A stretch of 64,000 nucleotides of DNA from Anaerolineales bacterium (GTDB lineage Bacteria; Chloroflexota; Anaerolineae; Anaerolineales; UBA6663), in assembly GCA_020850595.1 (NCBI GenBank), contig JADZEK010000054.1:1-64000 (forward strand). The letters run 5' to 3'. Below the pieces are notes generated by a model. That model searched no databases. It saw only the letters and a program-made list of their open reading frames with translations, and had not been told where the DNA came from. Positions 1-10,100 of this stretch are shown one piece after another. Both the position numbers and the translations under genes were made by a program. The number at the start of each line of letters is the position of its first letter. Positions within the stretch are counted from its first letter, which is position 1.

Positions 1-186
1 CGGGATGTGACTTTCCACGAAGACCAGACCCGCCTAACCAAACCCAACCTCGGCCGCGTGATGGCCTGTCTTAACAACTTGGTCATTGGCCTACTCAACC
101 AGGCCGGCTTTCGCAATCATGCCCAGGCCCGCCGCCGCTTGGATGCTGACCCGGGCCAAGCCTTGACCCTGATTCTCGGACTTTAA
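1..186 (+). CDS. Transposase C-terminal fragment, ISAs1/H-repeat type (5' end outside window)
   Basis: The frame is open from the first base and ends in TAA at 184-186, giving 61 residues. The segment starts RDVTFHEDQTR and continues through NLGRVMACLNNL and VIGLLNQAGF. This resembles the end of ISAs1-family DDE transposases, where a DVTF-ED block is followed by an N-x(3)-M/L-x-x-L-RN-L helix and a final arginine-rich helix. The catalytic DDE residues would lie upstream of the window, so activity cannot be judged. Family assignment rests on motif resemblance only. Confidence 0.6.
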   Translation, partial: RDVTFHEDQTRLTKPNLGRVMACLNNLVIGLLNQAGFRNHAQARRRLDADPGQALTLILGL

Positions 187-196
187 GAAAGCCCTG
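1..196 (+). mobile_element. Right end of an ISAs1-like insertion sequence (truncated by window edge)
   Basis: The segment holds the last 61 codons of a transposase and a short non-coding tail. The tail runs out at a CCCTG around 192-196. Read inward on the minus strand this gives CAGGGCTTTCTTAAAG, a plausible terminal inverted repeat beginning CAGGG, with the transposase stop codon inside it. The left end and the rest of the transposase lie outside the window, so the matching repeat and the target duplication cannot be checked. The right boundary at 196 is inferred from the repeat-like end only. Confidence 0.5.
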
Positions 197-269
197 AGCG
201 GCGGCGCAGGCGGGCTTGGCAGCCAACACCATCGGCCGGCCGCGACCGCGCGGGTCAAGCGGAGGTGCG

Positions 270-572
270 ATGACCAACCAACTGGTGGTCGTGTTCACGA
301 CCAACGGCGGCGGCCAGGCCGCCATTATTCAGGAATTGCTGGCCTCGGCCGGCATCCCCGCCCAAACCTCGCAGGAAGGGGCGGGCGCGGTGTACGGGCT
401 GACGGTCGGGCCGCTGGGCCAGGTTGATATTCTCGTTCCAGAGCGCTACGCAGCGGCCGCCGAGCAATTGCTGGCCGCCATGCAGCGCGGCGACCTGGAG
501 GAGGGTGCCGGCCCCAGCGCTCGGGCCGATGACTCGGGCGACCGCCCCGCAGGCGATTCGTCCGCGGCTTAG
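270..572 (+). CDS. DUF2007-type small signal-transducing-like protein
   Basis: This 100-residue protein begins at ATG 270 behind GGAGGT at 261-266, which decides the start over upstream codons. Its core (NQLVVVFTTN, then AIIQELLASAGIPAQT, and VDILVPERYAAAAEQLL) matches the small alpha/beta DUF2007 fold: one strand, a helix, the short IPA segment, then DI-V-x(6)-A-x-x-LL. The last 30 residues are acidic, alanine-rich and probably disordered. Members are annotated as putative signal-transducing proteins without a known reaction. The stop codon overlaps the stop of the convergent M23 peptidase gene by a few bases. Confidence 0.6.
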   Translation: MTNQLVVVFTTNGGGQAAIIQELLASAGIPAQTSQEGAGAVYGLTVGPLGQVDILVPERYAAAAEQLLAAMQRGDLEEGAGPSARADDSGDRPAGDSSAA

Positions 573-1978
573 GGGAAAGTCCAGTTCACGAACTGGCGCG
601 GATCCACCTGCACCCCGGCCACGAACATCTCCCAATGCAGGTGTGGACCGGTCACACGCCCGGTGTGGCCGTTCTCGCCGATCACCTGCCCGGCCTCCAC
701 GCCGTCGCCGACCGCTACAAACTGCACGCTTTGGTGCCAGTAACCTGTATACACCCCCCAGCCGTGGTCAATAATGGTAGCGTTGCCGCGCACCGTCAGC
801 GCCTGCGCTAACACTACCACCCCCGCCGCGGGCGCCGTGATTGGCTGGCCATCCTGCCCTGAGTAATCCACACCGGTGTGAAAGCCCGTCAGCGCGCCGC
901 CGTTGTAGACGCGCAGCGAGCCATACACCGAGCGTTCTACCCCAATGGATGGAAGCACGAAAGGCCCCAGCCACAAGCGCTCCGGCGTCACCGCCGCCAC
1001 CGCCGCCGCGATGAGGTCGTTCTCCGGCGCAGTCACCGCCGGGTCAATCGTGGCCGGGTCTACCGTCAGCGGCCCGTCGTTGAGGAAGTCGCCGGCTCGC
1101 GTAGGCACGCGCTGCACCAGGCTGATCTCGGCGCCGGAGGCCAGCGTGGCCGTCAGCACCAATGGGTACAGGTCGGGGTCCAGAAAGCGCGGTAGGCCCT
1201 GCATGGCGTAGTGCGTGTTGGCGACGCCCGGATCGGCGTTGAAGGTGAGTGGCCAGGCCCCCAGCGTGCCCGCGAGGGTTGCCGCGCTGTCGGTCGTCAC
1301 CCTGATCGAGAGGGTGCTGCCTTGCATGGCCGGCAGAGGGCCGACGAGCAGTTCGGTGATGGGCGCGGGCAAGCCCAGCAGCGGCCGATCGCCGCCCGGC
1401 GCGAACACCACCGTTCCGGGGGTCAGCCGCGCCGGGTTCAGCTGGTTGACCGCCGCCAGCGCGTAGGGGTTTTGGTTGTAAGCCGCCCCCAGCCCCACCA
1501 GGCCCAGTTGGCTGGTGGCCGGCAGCGCCCGCCCGGTGGCGATGAGCGCGCCGTCGGCCTGTACCAGATAGATAATGGGCTGATTGAAGTAGAGCTGCTC
1601 CGAGTTCAGCACGCCGTTGAGCTGCACCAGCGTGGCGCGCTGCTGCCCGAAGCGATAGCCCAGGCTGGCTAGCGTTTCGCCTTGCTCCAGCGGATGCACG
1701 CCGACCGTACCCGCCAGGCCGGGGCTGCCCGGAATGGTCAGCGCCGCGCCCTCTTGCAAGTTGTTCGGGTCGAGCGCGGGGTTGGCCGCGACCAGCGCGT
1801 CAATGGTCACGCCGAAACGGTTAGAGATGACGGCCAGCCCATCACCAGCCTGCACGATGTAGGTCGGGCCGGCGCTCTGCGCCTGCGCAGACGGCAGCGG
1901 CGCGGCCAGAAGCACCGCCGCCGCCAGCCCTAAGAGCGCGCGCGCGGCCTTACTCCGCCGCCACGAAGTCCACTTCAT
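569..1978 (-). CDS. LysM and M23 peptidase domain cell-wall hydrolase
   Basis: This 469-residue exported protein opens with a basic signal peptide (RRSKAARALLG, then an alanine/leucine core ending near AQAQ). A LysM repeat follows at about 40-84 (YIVQAGDGLAVISNRFGV) and a second degenerate one at about 92-137. A long beta-rich middle leads to a C-terminal M23/LytM peptidase at about 350-465. The M23 zinc ligands are visible in HTGVDYSG and GPHLHWE. It should bind peptidoglycan and cut peptide cross-links outside the membrane. It starts inside the end of the upstream DUF192 gene (29-base overlap), which suggests co-translation. Confidence 0.85.
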   Translation of the reverse strand: MKWTSWRRSKAARALLGLAAAVLLAAPLPSAQAQSAGPTYIVQAGDGLAVISNRFGVTIDALVAANPALDPNNLQEGAALTIPGSPGLAGTVGVHPLEQGETLASLGYRFGQQRATLVQLNGVLNSEQLYFNQPIIYLVQADGALIATGRALPATSQLGLVGLGAAYNQNPYALAAVNQLNPARLTPGTVVFAPGGDRPLLGLPAPITELLVGPLPAMQGSTLSIRVTTDSAATLAGTLGAWPLTFNADPGVANTHYAMQGLPRFLDPDLYPLVLTATLASGAEISLVQRVPTRAGDFLNDGPLTVDPATIDPAVTAPENDLIAAAVAAVTPERLWLGPFVLPSIGVERSVYGSLRVYNGGALTGFHTGVDYSGQDGQPITAPAAGVVVLAQALTVRGNATIIDHGWGVYTGYWHQSVQFVAVGDGVEAGQVIGENGHTGRVTGPHLHWEMFVAGVQVDPRQFVNWTFP

Positions 1979-2327
1979 CCGTTATCGCGATCCGGTCGAG
2001 AAAGGCCGGCTCGGTCTCCAGGATATAGCGCGCGGGCGCGCGCGGGCCGTAGAATAGCCGCCAGGGCAGCGCCAGCGCCTTGTCCACCACCTGCCCGGCG
2101 GCATTAATCCACACCGCCGCGATGGGGAAGGGCACGAAGAACATGTGAATGGCCGTGGCCGCGCGGCTGTCGCGCCGCTCATCGAGCACAATAGCCTCGC
2201 CGGGGTGAAGCGCCCGGCGGAACATCAGGCCGCGGCCGCGGCTCAGAAACGAGGTGCACAGCCGGACGCGCGGCAACAGCAGCGCGCCCGTGCGGCGGTG
2301 ATGCAGCGCGGCGAAGCGGGCGGGCAT
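1950..2327 (-). CDS. DUF192 family protein
   Basis: The protein of about 125 residues carries the DUF192 pattern: an early C-x-SFLSRGRGLMFRR block, HMFFVPFPIAAVWIN in the middle (the usual H-x-F-FM-F-P-I-D-V-F/W-L/I), and VDKALALPW followed by A-x-Y-ILE. DUF192 proteins are small beta proteins of unknown function. ATG 2327 was preferred over a TTG 24 bases upstream because homology starts after it. The gene precedes and overlaps the M23 peptidase gene, so the two are probably one transcript. Confidence 0.75.
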   Translation of the reverse strand: MPARFAALHHRRTGALLLPRVRLCTSFLSRGRGLMFRRALHPGEAIVLDERRDSRAATAIHMFFVPFPIAAVWINAAGQVVDKALALPWRLFYGPRAPARYILETEPAFLDRIAITDEVDFVAAE

Positions 2328-2400
2328 GTTTAGACGGCGGAGCCGCCCCAACGATCGCTGGGGCCAAGCGGGCTTAACTTGCGGGGAGGGCTGGAGAGCA

Positions 2401-2799
2401 TCAGGCGCTCTGGCTCTGAGTCAGCCGCGCCAGCACCTTTTCCACGCTTTCGAGGAGTTCCTGCGGCCCGAACGGCTTGGTAATGTAGTCATCCACCTTG
2501 GCGATGTGCAGGCCCAGCACTCTATCAATACTTTGGGCCTTGGCGGTGACCACGATGACGGGGATGGCTTTGGTCGCCTCATCCGCCTTCATCTTTTGGT
2601 ACACCTCCCACCCGTCCATATCGGGCATCATCAGGTCGAGGAGGACCAAATCGGGCTTTTCGCGCTGAATGGCTTCCAGGCCCTCGCGGCCGCCCATCGC
2701 GCCGGACACCTGAAACCCCTTGCGGCTCAAGATGAGCTTCACAAGGTCAATCATCTCAGGTTCGTCTTCGATGCACACGACGCGCTTGCCGTTGCCCAT
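2401..2799 (-). CDS. Single-domain CheY-like response regulator
   Basis: The 132-residue protein is a lone receiver domain. The acidic pair is in VVCIEDEPEM, the phosphoacceptor aspartate in LVLLDLMMPDMDGWEV, the conserved threonine and lysine in VIVVTAK, and the last strand ends DDYITKPF. Most receivers have the KP lysine here and a second lysine in VTAK; both are present. There is no output domain, so it must act by protein contact or as a phosphate relay. No histidine kinase lies in the window. GGGAGG just before ATG 2799 supports the start. It is divergent from trmI. Confidence 0.9.
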   Translation of the reverse strand: MGNGKRVVCIEDEPEMIDLVKLILSRKGFQVSGAMGGREGLEAIQREKPDLVLLDLMMPDMDGWEVYQKMKADEATKAIPVIVVTAKAQSIDRVLGLHIAKVDDYITKPFGPQELLESVEKVLARLTQSQSA

Positions 2800-2861
2800 G
2801 CCTGCCTCCCACCGGCCTGCCCGCGGTTAGTGTACCACAGGAAGCGGCGGCGGCCGTCGAG

Positions 2862-2867
2862 TATAAT
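2862..2867 (+). promoter_or_regulatory. Putative -10 box of trmI
   Basis: A perfect TATAAT at 2862-2867 stands out in GC-rich DNA 35 bases before ATG 2903. No convincing TTGACA-like hexamer is found 16-18 bases upstream. It lies in the short divergent region between the CheY-like gene and trmI. Confidence 0.45.
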
Positions 2868-2902
2868 CCGGCTCCAGGTACCCGCACAAGCGAAGGATGA
2901 GC

Positions 2903-3796
2903 ATGGCCCTGACCCGAGCCGGCGCAGTTGTGCAGTTGGTGGCGCGCGACAACAAATACTTCCTAGTTAAGCTGACCTCCGGCCAGCGGCTGGAGACGCA
3001 CCGCGGCATTTTTCAGCACGATGCTCTCATCGGCCGCCCGCTGGGCAGCGAGGTCTTCAGCCACCTGGGCCACGCCTTTTACCTGATTGAGCCTTCCACC
3101 GACGACCTGATCCGCGAGATCAAGCGCAGTTCGCAGATCATCTACCCCAAGGACAGCGGCTTCATCCTGATGAAGCTCTCGGTGCAGCCGGGGCAGACGG
3201 TGCTGGAGGCCGGCACGGGCAGCGGCGGCATGACCACCGTGCTGGCGCAAATGGTCGGCCCGACCGGCCACGTGTACAGCTACGACATCCGCGAAGATAT
3301 GCAGAAGAACGCCCGTCGCAACCTGGAGCGTATTGGGCTGGCCGAGCGCGTGACCTTCAAGCTGCGCGACATCGCGCAAGGCTTCGACGAGGTGGACGCC
3401 GACGCGTTCTTCCTCGATGTGCCCAACCCGTGGGACTACACCGGCGTCGTGCGCCAGGCGCTCAAGGGTGGCGGCTTCTTCGGCAGCATCCTGCCCACCA
3501 CCAACCAGGTGTCTACGCTCCTGGTCGCCTTGCAGCGCGACGGCTACGAGTTCGTTGAGGTATGCGAGGTGTTACTGCGCTATTACAAGACCGTGCCGGA
3601 GCGCCTGCGCCCAACCGACCGCATGGTCGCCCACACCGGCTTTCTGATCTTCGGCCGTCCGGTCACGCGCGCCCAGGTGGCCGGGCCTGAGGCCGCCGCC
3701 CAGCCCGCGACCGCCCCAACCAACCTGGCTGAGCCAGACAGCGCCGCGCCCTGGGACGCGGGCGCGCCAGACGCGGCGGAAGACGCTGCGTCCTGA
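2903..3796 (+). CDS. trmI: tRNA (adenine-58-N1)-methyltransferase, TrmI family
   Basis: TrmI methylates N1 of adenine 58 in the tRNA T-loop using S-adenosylmethionine. The protein has the N-terminal beta domain followed by the Rossmann methyltransferase. Motif I is VLEAGTGSGGMTT, the adenine-binding acidic strand is in VYSYDIREDM, and the active-site block is FFLDVPNPWDYTG, all typical of the bacterial/archaeal homotetrameric enzymes. The last 45 residues are an alanine/proline tail with no homology. AAGGA at 2893-2897 best fits ATG 2903; ATG 2897 in the same frame is the alternative. Confidence 0.9.
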   Translation: MALTRAGAVVQLVARDNKYFLVKLTSGQRLETHRGIFQHDALIGRPLGSEVFSHLGHAFYLIEPSTDDLIREIKRSSQIIYPKDSGFILMKLSVQPGQTVLEAGTGSGGMTTVLAQMVGPTGHVYSYDIREDMQKNARRNLERIGLAERVTFKLRDIAQGFDEVDADAFFLDVPNPWDYTGVVRQALKGGGFFGSILPTTNQVSTLLVALQRDGYEFVEVCEVLLRYYKTVPERLRPTDRMVAHTGFLIFGRPVTRAQVAGPEAAAQPATAPTNLAEPDSAAPWDAGAPDAAEDAAS

Positions 3797-3827
3797 CGCC
3801 CACCGGCGGTCGGGCGGCGAGTTACTC

Positions 3828-3833
3828 CATAAT
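3828..3833 (+). promoter_or_regulatory. Putative -10 box implying a leaderless transcript
   Basis: CATAAT at 3828-3833 ends 7 bases before ATG 3841, and no Shine-Dalgarno sequence fits in between. If used, transcription would start at or next to the ATG. Confidence 0.3.
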
Positions 3834-3840
3834 CCCGCGC

Positions 3841-4881
3841 ATGCTCACCATCTACACCGACCAGCACCAGCGCCACGCCACCGACGCCGTGCGCACCGAA
3901 GGCGATCTCCTCATCACCGAGGAGGTGCCCGCTCGGGCCGAGATCATCGTCGCGGCGGTGCGGGCCGCGGGCCTCGGCCCAGTGCAGCCGCCGGAAGACT
4001 TCGGTCGCGCGCCGCTTTTGGCGGTCCACGCCCCAGACTACGTTGACTTCCTCGCCTCGCTTTATGCCAAGAACGCGGCCTACTACCAGGGCGGCGGCCC
4101 GGTATTCGGGTCCACCTTCGCTCCGCGCGGCGCGCTGCACCGCCCCGCGGGCTATCTCGGGCAGGTGGGCTACTATGCTTTCGATGTGGGCAGCCCTGTG
4201 CTGGAGGGCACCTGGGACGCCGCTTACGCCTCCGCCCAGTGTGCTCTGACGGCCGCGGCCCGGGTGCGCGCGGGCGAACCCGTGGCCTATGCCCTGTGCC
4301 GGCCCCCCGGCCACCATGCGGCCCAGGCCATGTTTGGCGGCTACTGCTACCTCAACAACGCCGCCATCGCCGCGCGCTGGCTCCAGGCGCAGGGCAGCCG
4401 CGTGGCCGTCCTGGATGTGGACTACCACCACGGCAACGGCACCCAGGCCATCTTTTACGCCGACCCCCACGTTCTCACCTGCTCGCTCCACGCCGACCCA
4501 GACGAAGACTACCCGTTCTACTGGGGGGCCGCCGGCGAGCTGGGCGAAGGGGCGGGCCTGGGTTTCAACTGCAACTTCCCACTGCCACTCGGCACCGACG
4601 ACGCCCGCTATCTCGCGGTCCTGACCGAGGCCCTGGCGATCATCCGGGCCTATGGCCCCGCCTGCCTCGTCGTGTCGGTCGGTTTCGACACCGCTGTGGG
4701 CGACCCGGTGGGCGGCTTCACCCTCACGCCCGGCGGCCTGGCCGCAGTGGGTGAGGCCATCGCCGGCCTGGGCCTGCCCACAGTGCTGGTACAGGAAGGC
4801 GGTTACCGGCTCGACACGCTGGCCGAGAACAGCACGGCGTTTTTGCGCGCCTGCGCCGACCGTGCTAGTATCGCCCCGTAG
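3841..4881 (+). CDS. Histone deacetylase-fold (class II-type) amidohydrolase
   Basis: The 346-residue protein is a full-length arginase/deacetylase-fold enzyme. The catalytic histidine pair is in RPPGHHA, the zinc ligands in AVLDVDYHHGNGTQAIFY, and the third metal aspartate in GFDTAVGDPVGGF. A tyrosine-containing GGYRLDTLAENS follows near the C-terminus. Bacterial members deacetylate acetylpolyamines or other N-acetyl amines rather than histones; the substrate here is unknown. It stands just upstream of the eCIS block on the same strand, with an 85-base gap, and I see no functional link. Confidence 0.88.
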   Translation: MLTIYTDQHQRHATDAVRTEGDLLITEEVPARAEIIVAAVRAAGLGPVQPPEDFGRAPLLAVHAPDYVDFLASLYAKNAAYYQGGGPVFGSTFAPRGALHRPAGYLGQVGYYAFDVGSPVLEGTWDAAYASAQCALTAAARVRAGEPVAYALCRPPGHHAAQAMFGGYCYLNNAAIAARWLQAQGSRVAVLDVDYHHGNGTQAIFYADPHVLTCSLHADPDEDYPFYWGAAGELGEGAGLGFNCNFPLPLGTDDARYLAVLTEALAIIRAYGPACLVVSVGFDTAVGDPVGGFTLTPGGLAAVGEAIAGLGLPTVLVQEGGYRLDTLAENSTAFLRACADRASIAP

Positions 4882-4966
4882 CCGCCCGCACCACCGCTAG
4901 GCCCAGCGTACTATCGGGGCCGGCGCGGTTTCCTTTCACAATCGTGCCAGGCGCTAAAACGCAGCG

Positions 4967-7156
4967 ATGGATACTCGCGAGACCGTAGCCCCCGCCGCCC
5001 AGCCCACACCCTCCCCGGCCGCCTCAGGCCACGCCGGCCCGCCCGACGTGCCCGCCGGGCTGCGCCTGGTAGAGCGCCTACTCCGCCTGGAGATCGCGCG
5101 CCTGCGGGCCATGGGCCTGCCCGCTGGGCACGACGAATATCGCGGCCTGTATATCTCCGACGAGGAAGTAGACCAACTGCTCGGCCTCGGCCCGCGCTTG
5201 CAGGGGACGGAGGCCGTGGAGAGTTATGCGGCGGCGCTGTCACGCGAGCGCGCGGCCCTGGCGCGCCTGACCCAGGACGCCGGCGGCCCGCTGGGCGAAC
5301 TGATCCGGCTCGCCGGCCTAAACTCATTTGACGTCGGCTGCGTGCTGCTTGGCCTCGCGCTGGAGGCCGACAGCCGCATGGAGCGCCTCTTCGCCTACGT
5401 CCAGGATGACGTGACCAAGCGCCGGCCGCGTGTCGAGATCGCCATTCGGCTGCTGGCCGAGCGCGCCGGCCACGAGGCGGCGCGTCAGAACTTCGCCGCC
5501 GACGCGCCGCTGCGGCGGTTGTTGCTCCTCAACCTCTATAACGAACCCGGCCAGCCCTTCACGCCACTGCCGGCGCAGACGCTCGGCCTTCACCCCCGCA
5601 TTGCGGGCTTCCTGCTCGGCCTCGCCAGCCTCGACGAGGCGCTGCGCGGCTTCGCCGTCTTACACCCCGGCACGGCGGCGCCCCAGCCCCTGCCTTTCAA
5701 TCCGCGGCTGGTCGCCCAGCTCGATGAATTGGCCGCGCTGCCCCCTACCCGGCTCGCGCCGCCGGTGCTGGCCGTGCAGGGCCGCCACGCGGCCGACTTC
5801 CGGCACGCCGCGCTGCGCCTCATCACGGGTACGGGCCTCCAGCTCCTTACGGTTGACCTGCCCGGGCTGAGCGTAGGCCAGGGCCTCGAGACCGCGCTCA
5901 CCCTGGCTGAGCGCGAGGCCGCGCTGCAGCCTGCTGCCCTGCTGCTGCAAGACCTGCACAAACTCAAGCCCGACGAGGCTGCCTGGCTCCGCGCCCGGCT
6001 CCAGCATAGCCACCTCGCGCCGCTCACGCTGCTCGGCGCCGAGGGCGGCTTCAATTGGCCGGGGCTTACCATCCAGCTGCCCGCGCCCGATTTCGATGCG
6101 CGCAAGGCATTGTGGGGTCACCGCCTGGGCGAGTTGGCTGTGGGCCTGCCGCCGGAGGTGATTGAGGGCCTGGCCGAGAAGTTCAGCCTGAGCACCGCCC
6201 AGATTGCCGACGCAGTGGCCGCGGCCCGCGCGGCGGCCATGTGGCGCAGCCCGGAATCGCCGCGCGTCACCGCCGACGATTTGTACGCCGCAGCGCGCAC
6301 CCAGTCCACGCCCATTCTCAACAGCCTGGCGCGCAAGATCGTCCCGCACTACGACTGGGACGACATCGTGCTCCCCGCCGACACGGTGCAGCAGCTCCGC
6401 GAGATCGCGCTGCACATGGAGCACCGCCACCTGGTCTTTCAGACCTGGGGTTTTGCGCGGCGGCTGGCACTGGGCAAGGGCCTCATGTCGCTCTTCGCGG
6501 GCGCGTCGGGCACCGGCAAGACTATGGCCGCCGATATCATCGCCAACGCGCTGGGCCTCGACCTGTACAAGATTGATCTCTCCGGCGTGGTGAGCAAGTA
6601 CATCGGCGAGACCGAGAAGAACCTCGACCACATCTTCGCCGAGGCCGAAACCGCCAACGCGATTTTGTTCTTCGACGAGGCCGACGCGCTATTCGGCAAG
6701 CGTTCTGAAGTCAAAGACGCTCACGACCGCTACGCCAACATCGAGACCGCCTACCTGCTGCAGAAGATGGAAGAGTACAGCGGCGCGGTGATCCTGGCGA
6801 CCAACCTCAAGATGAACCTGGATGACGCGTTCGTGCGCCGCATGCAGTTCGTGGTGGATTTCCCTTTGCCGGAGGAAGACGACCGCCGCCGCATCTGGCG
6901 CGTCTCCCTGCCGCCCGAACTGCCCCTCGGCCCGGATGTGGACCTGGACTACCTGGCGCACCGGTTCAAGATCGCGGGCGGCCACATCCGCAACATCGTC
7001 GTCGCTTCCGCCTTCTTAGCGGCCGCCGATGGCCGCCTGGTTACCATGGCTCACTTGCTGCAAGCCACCAGGCGCGAGTTCCAGAAGATCGGCCGGATGG
7101 TCATCGCCGGCGATTTCGAGCCACAGCCTGCTAACGGCCGCGGCTCGTCCGCCTGA
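4967..7156 (+). CDS. eCIS AAA+ ATPase
   Basis: The 729-residue protein has a helical N-terminal region of about 450 residues with no clear family, then a complete AAA+ domain. Walker A is GASGTGKT at 512-519, Walker B is ILFFDEAD from 566, and ATNL plus an arginine-finger region (AFVRRMQFVVDFP) follow. AAA+ ATPases of this type are constant members of eCIS loci (Afp15/Pvc15 role) and are thought to help assembly or cargo loading. It is the first gene of the block, only 18 bases before the first DUF4157 gene. The early arginine/leucine segment LRLVERLLRLEIARLR probably forms an amphipathic helix. Confidence 0.88.
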   Translation: MDTRETVAPAAQPTPSPAASGHAGPPDVPAGLRLVERLLRLEIARLRAMGLPAGHDEYRGLYISDEEVDQLLGLGPRLQGTEAVESYAAALSRERAALARLTQDAGGPLGELIRLAGLNSFDVGCVLLGLALEADSRMERLFAYVQDDVTKRRPRVEIAIRLLAERAGHEAARQNFAADAPLRRLLLLNLYNEPGQPFTPLPAQTLGLHPRIAGFLLGLASLDEALRGFAVLHPGTAAPQPLPFNPRLVAQLDELAALPPTRLAPPVLAVQGRHAADFRHAALRLITGTGLQLLTVDLPGLSVGQGLETALTLAEREAALQPAALLLQDLHKLKPDEAAWLRARLQHSHLAPLTLLGAEGGFNWPGLTIQLPAPDFDARKALWGHRLGELAVGLPPEVIEGLAEKFSLSTAQIADAVAAARAAAMWRSPESPRVTADDLYAAARTQSTPILNSLARKIVPHYDWDDIVLPADTVQQLREIALHMEHRHLVFQTWGFARRLALGKGLMSLFAGASGTGKTMAADIIANALGLDLYKIDLSGVVSKYIGETEKNLDHIFAEAETANAILFFDEADALFGKRSEVKDAHDRYANIETAYLLQKMEEYSGAVILATNLKMNLDDAFVRRMQFVVDFPLPEEDDRRRIWRVSLPPELPLGPDVDLDYLAHRFKIAGGHIRNIVVASAFLAAADGRLVTMAHLLQATRREFQKIGRMVIAGDFEPQPANGRGSSA

Positions 7157-7174
7157 AGCCCAGAGGCAGTTACC

Positions 7175-10100
7175 GTGTCTGCCCCTGATCGCCGCCACCA
7201 CGCTGAAGCCGCCGAGGCCGCCGACCACCCGCGGCGCGCCGAGGAAGACGACGGCCCCAACGCCCCCAGCGGCCTCAGCCCCGATCAGGCGGCGCTGTTC
7301 GGCCTCAACCAGGCCATCGGTAACCAATCGGTCGGCCGCTTGCTGCGGCGCTCGGGCGGCAGCCCGTTGCCCGAGGAGGCGCGGCGGGCGGGCGAGGCCC
7401 GCCTCGGCCGCCCGGTCAGCGACGAAGTGCGCGTGCACACCAGCCCCGACGCCGCGGCCAGCGCCCAGGCGCTCGGCGCCTCGGCCTACACCGTCGGCAA
7501 CGACATTGTCTTTGGCCCGCAGGCGTACGCCCCTGGCACCGCCGCCGGCGATGAACTACTCGCTCACGAACTGGCCCATGTCGCGCAACAAGAGCACACC
7601 GGCACGACCGCCGACCCCACGCGCCTGAACCCGCCCGGCCACCCCAGCGAGCAGCAGGCCCAGGCGGCCGGCCGCGGCCGGCCCACCCCCCTTAACGCGG
7701 CCCCCGCCGGCATTGCCCGCGCGGCCGGAGATGAGCCGGCCACGCCGGCCGCCGCCCCGAACGCCGCTTCAGCCACAGCGCCCACAGCCGAGCCGGAAAT
7801 CACCGCTGAAGACTTGGCGCGCGACAAGGCCATTGACGACAGCATCGAGATTGCCGACACACGCGGCCGCACGCTGCTAAACACCGATTACAACGACGTG
7901 CAGGACGCCGCCCGCGACTTTGAGGCCTCCACCAGTGACGGCATTGACGCGCTAGATGCCGAGCCGAGCGGCTACCTGGGCATCGCTTCCACCGTGGTCG
8001 GGCTGGTCGCCTCGTCGGTGAGCGCCCGCTACAGCAACCTCACGCAGGTCGGCGTGGGCAGCGCTGTTTTCTCGGCCATGTTTTCCATGGGCCAGACCGC
8101 CCTGACCAGCTACGTCACCAAGGCCGCCGATACCGACCCCAAAGCGGCGGCTAAGGCCGTGATGCGCGGCGCCGCCAAAGCCGTTGGGTACGCCCAGGCC
8201 GCCTTTTTCACCAGCCTCCGCGGCAGCCTGCACGCGGCTTTGGTCAAGCAGGCCCGGCGCTATCCTGACGCCGCCGACTTGCTGGAACGCGGCTCATCCG
8301 ACGACATTGACACCGTGTTACGCGACTACATCGGCGTGCCCAACCCCGACAGCGACCCACTGTATGGTCCGGTGCGCGAGGCAATGGAAATTGCCTTCGA
8401 GGACTGGAAGACCAAACAAGTGCGTCAGGAGAAGTACAGCTGGCTTGACGAGAGCATGGGCCTGAGCGACCTGGCCGCCGAACCGGGCCGTTCGGCGGCG
8501 CGGGCGCGCGTGGCCGGGGCCGTCGAAGCGCGCAGCGGCCGGCCGCCGGTGCCGCTCATGTCCCAGGCGGCGAACAGCATAAACGCCGGCCTCACCAACG
8601 CACTGTCGCTCGCCTTCGCCGGCGCACTGCCGCCCGATCCGGCGCAGCCAGTCGCGGATGTGGAAGCGACACTGGACCCGGTAGATGACGCCACTGAGGC
8701 AGCCGAGCAGGACCACGAGCGCGCCATTCAGAAGGGCGTGGCACTGGCCGAGACGCGGGCCCGCGAATACCTGAACACCCACTACAACGATGTGCAGGAT
8801 GCCGTCCGCGATTTCCTGGCCGTCGGCGAAGAGAAAGTGGATGCTTTCAGCGGGGCCTTGAGCGGTCATTGGGGCCTGGTCTCGGCCATCTTCAGCGGCG
8901 TCATGGGTGTCATCAGTTCGCGGTTCCCCAGCGCGGCCGTCGGCAAGATCATCGGCGCGGCCGCCGCCACGGCGGCCCAGGCGGGGCTGCAAACCACCAT
9001 CACCACCGACATCAACGCTGAGCGCGAGGACACGCAGGATGAGGCCCAGGCCGCGCTCCACGCTTTTGGCGCCGCTACCGCCAACACGCAGGCCGGCGCC
9101 TTCCGGCTCGGCCGCGAGGCCCTGAAAGACCAACTGCTGCTGTTAGCCACGACCGATGAAGTAGCACGGATGCTGTTTGAGACCGGCGACCGCGACGCCA
9201 TCCATGCGATCATCACCGATCAGCTTTATATCCCTGACCCGGACGAATACCCGATGTATAGCGATGTGCGCCTGGAGATGGAGATTCCATTTTCAGAGTG
9301 GATGACCCGCCAGCGCCAGCACGCCGAAGGCTGGGACTATCTAAGCCAGTTTGACACAAACACCGACCCAGCCCGGCGCGAGGTGGCGGCCGAAGCCGCC
9401 CTACGCGACGCGGGCCGCGCGGCCGACAAGCCGGTTTGGCCGGATGCCTATGCCGAAATGGACGAGGAGCGGGTTGGGCCTGAGCCACCGGTCGAGGCCC
9501 CCGCCGGCGAGCGCAGCCTGGCCGAGGAGACCGCGACCGAAGACCGGGACGTGCTCAAGCGGATCACCGAAGTGGACACACGCGCCCGCGGCTACTTGAA
9601 TGCGCTGGCCGACGACGTGCAAGATGCGGTCAAAGACTTCGTCCCGCGCGCGCTGGGCCAGACCACCGCTCTGAACACCGACGTGGGCGATTGGGCCGGC
9701 TATGGCAACACGCTACTAGGCGTCGCGTTCAGCGTCCTCACCATTGCTTTCCCGCCCGCGGGTGTCGGGCTGGCCGTCGCTGGCGCGGTGACGGGCCTGG
9801 TGGCCCAGGGCGTCAGCGGGTACCAGACGGATTACAACGCCTCCGTCCAGCAAAACGCGCGAATTATGATCAATGGGACGGCTAGGTCCATTCAAGCCGG
9901 TTATGTCTCCGCCTTCCGCACGGCGCGGCGGGCCTTAGGCCCCGCGCTCATCAGCCTGGGGCTGCTAGATGACGATGCCCGCGAGGCGCTGCTGATCGGC
10001 GGACAAGACAACTATGATTATGTCATTCAGGACAAACTCGGTATCCCCAAACCGGAGAGCGCCGATCTGTACCTCCAGACCCGCAGAAAACTGGAAGAGG

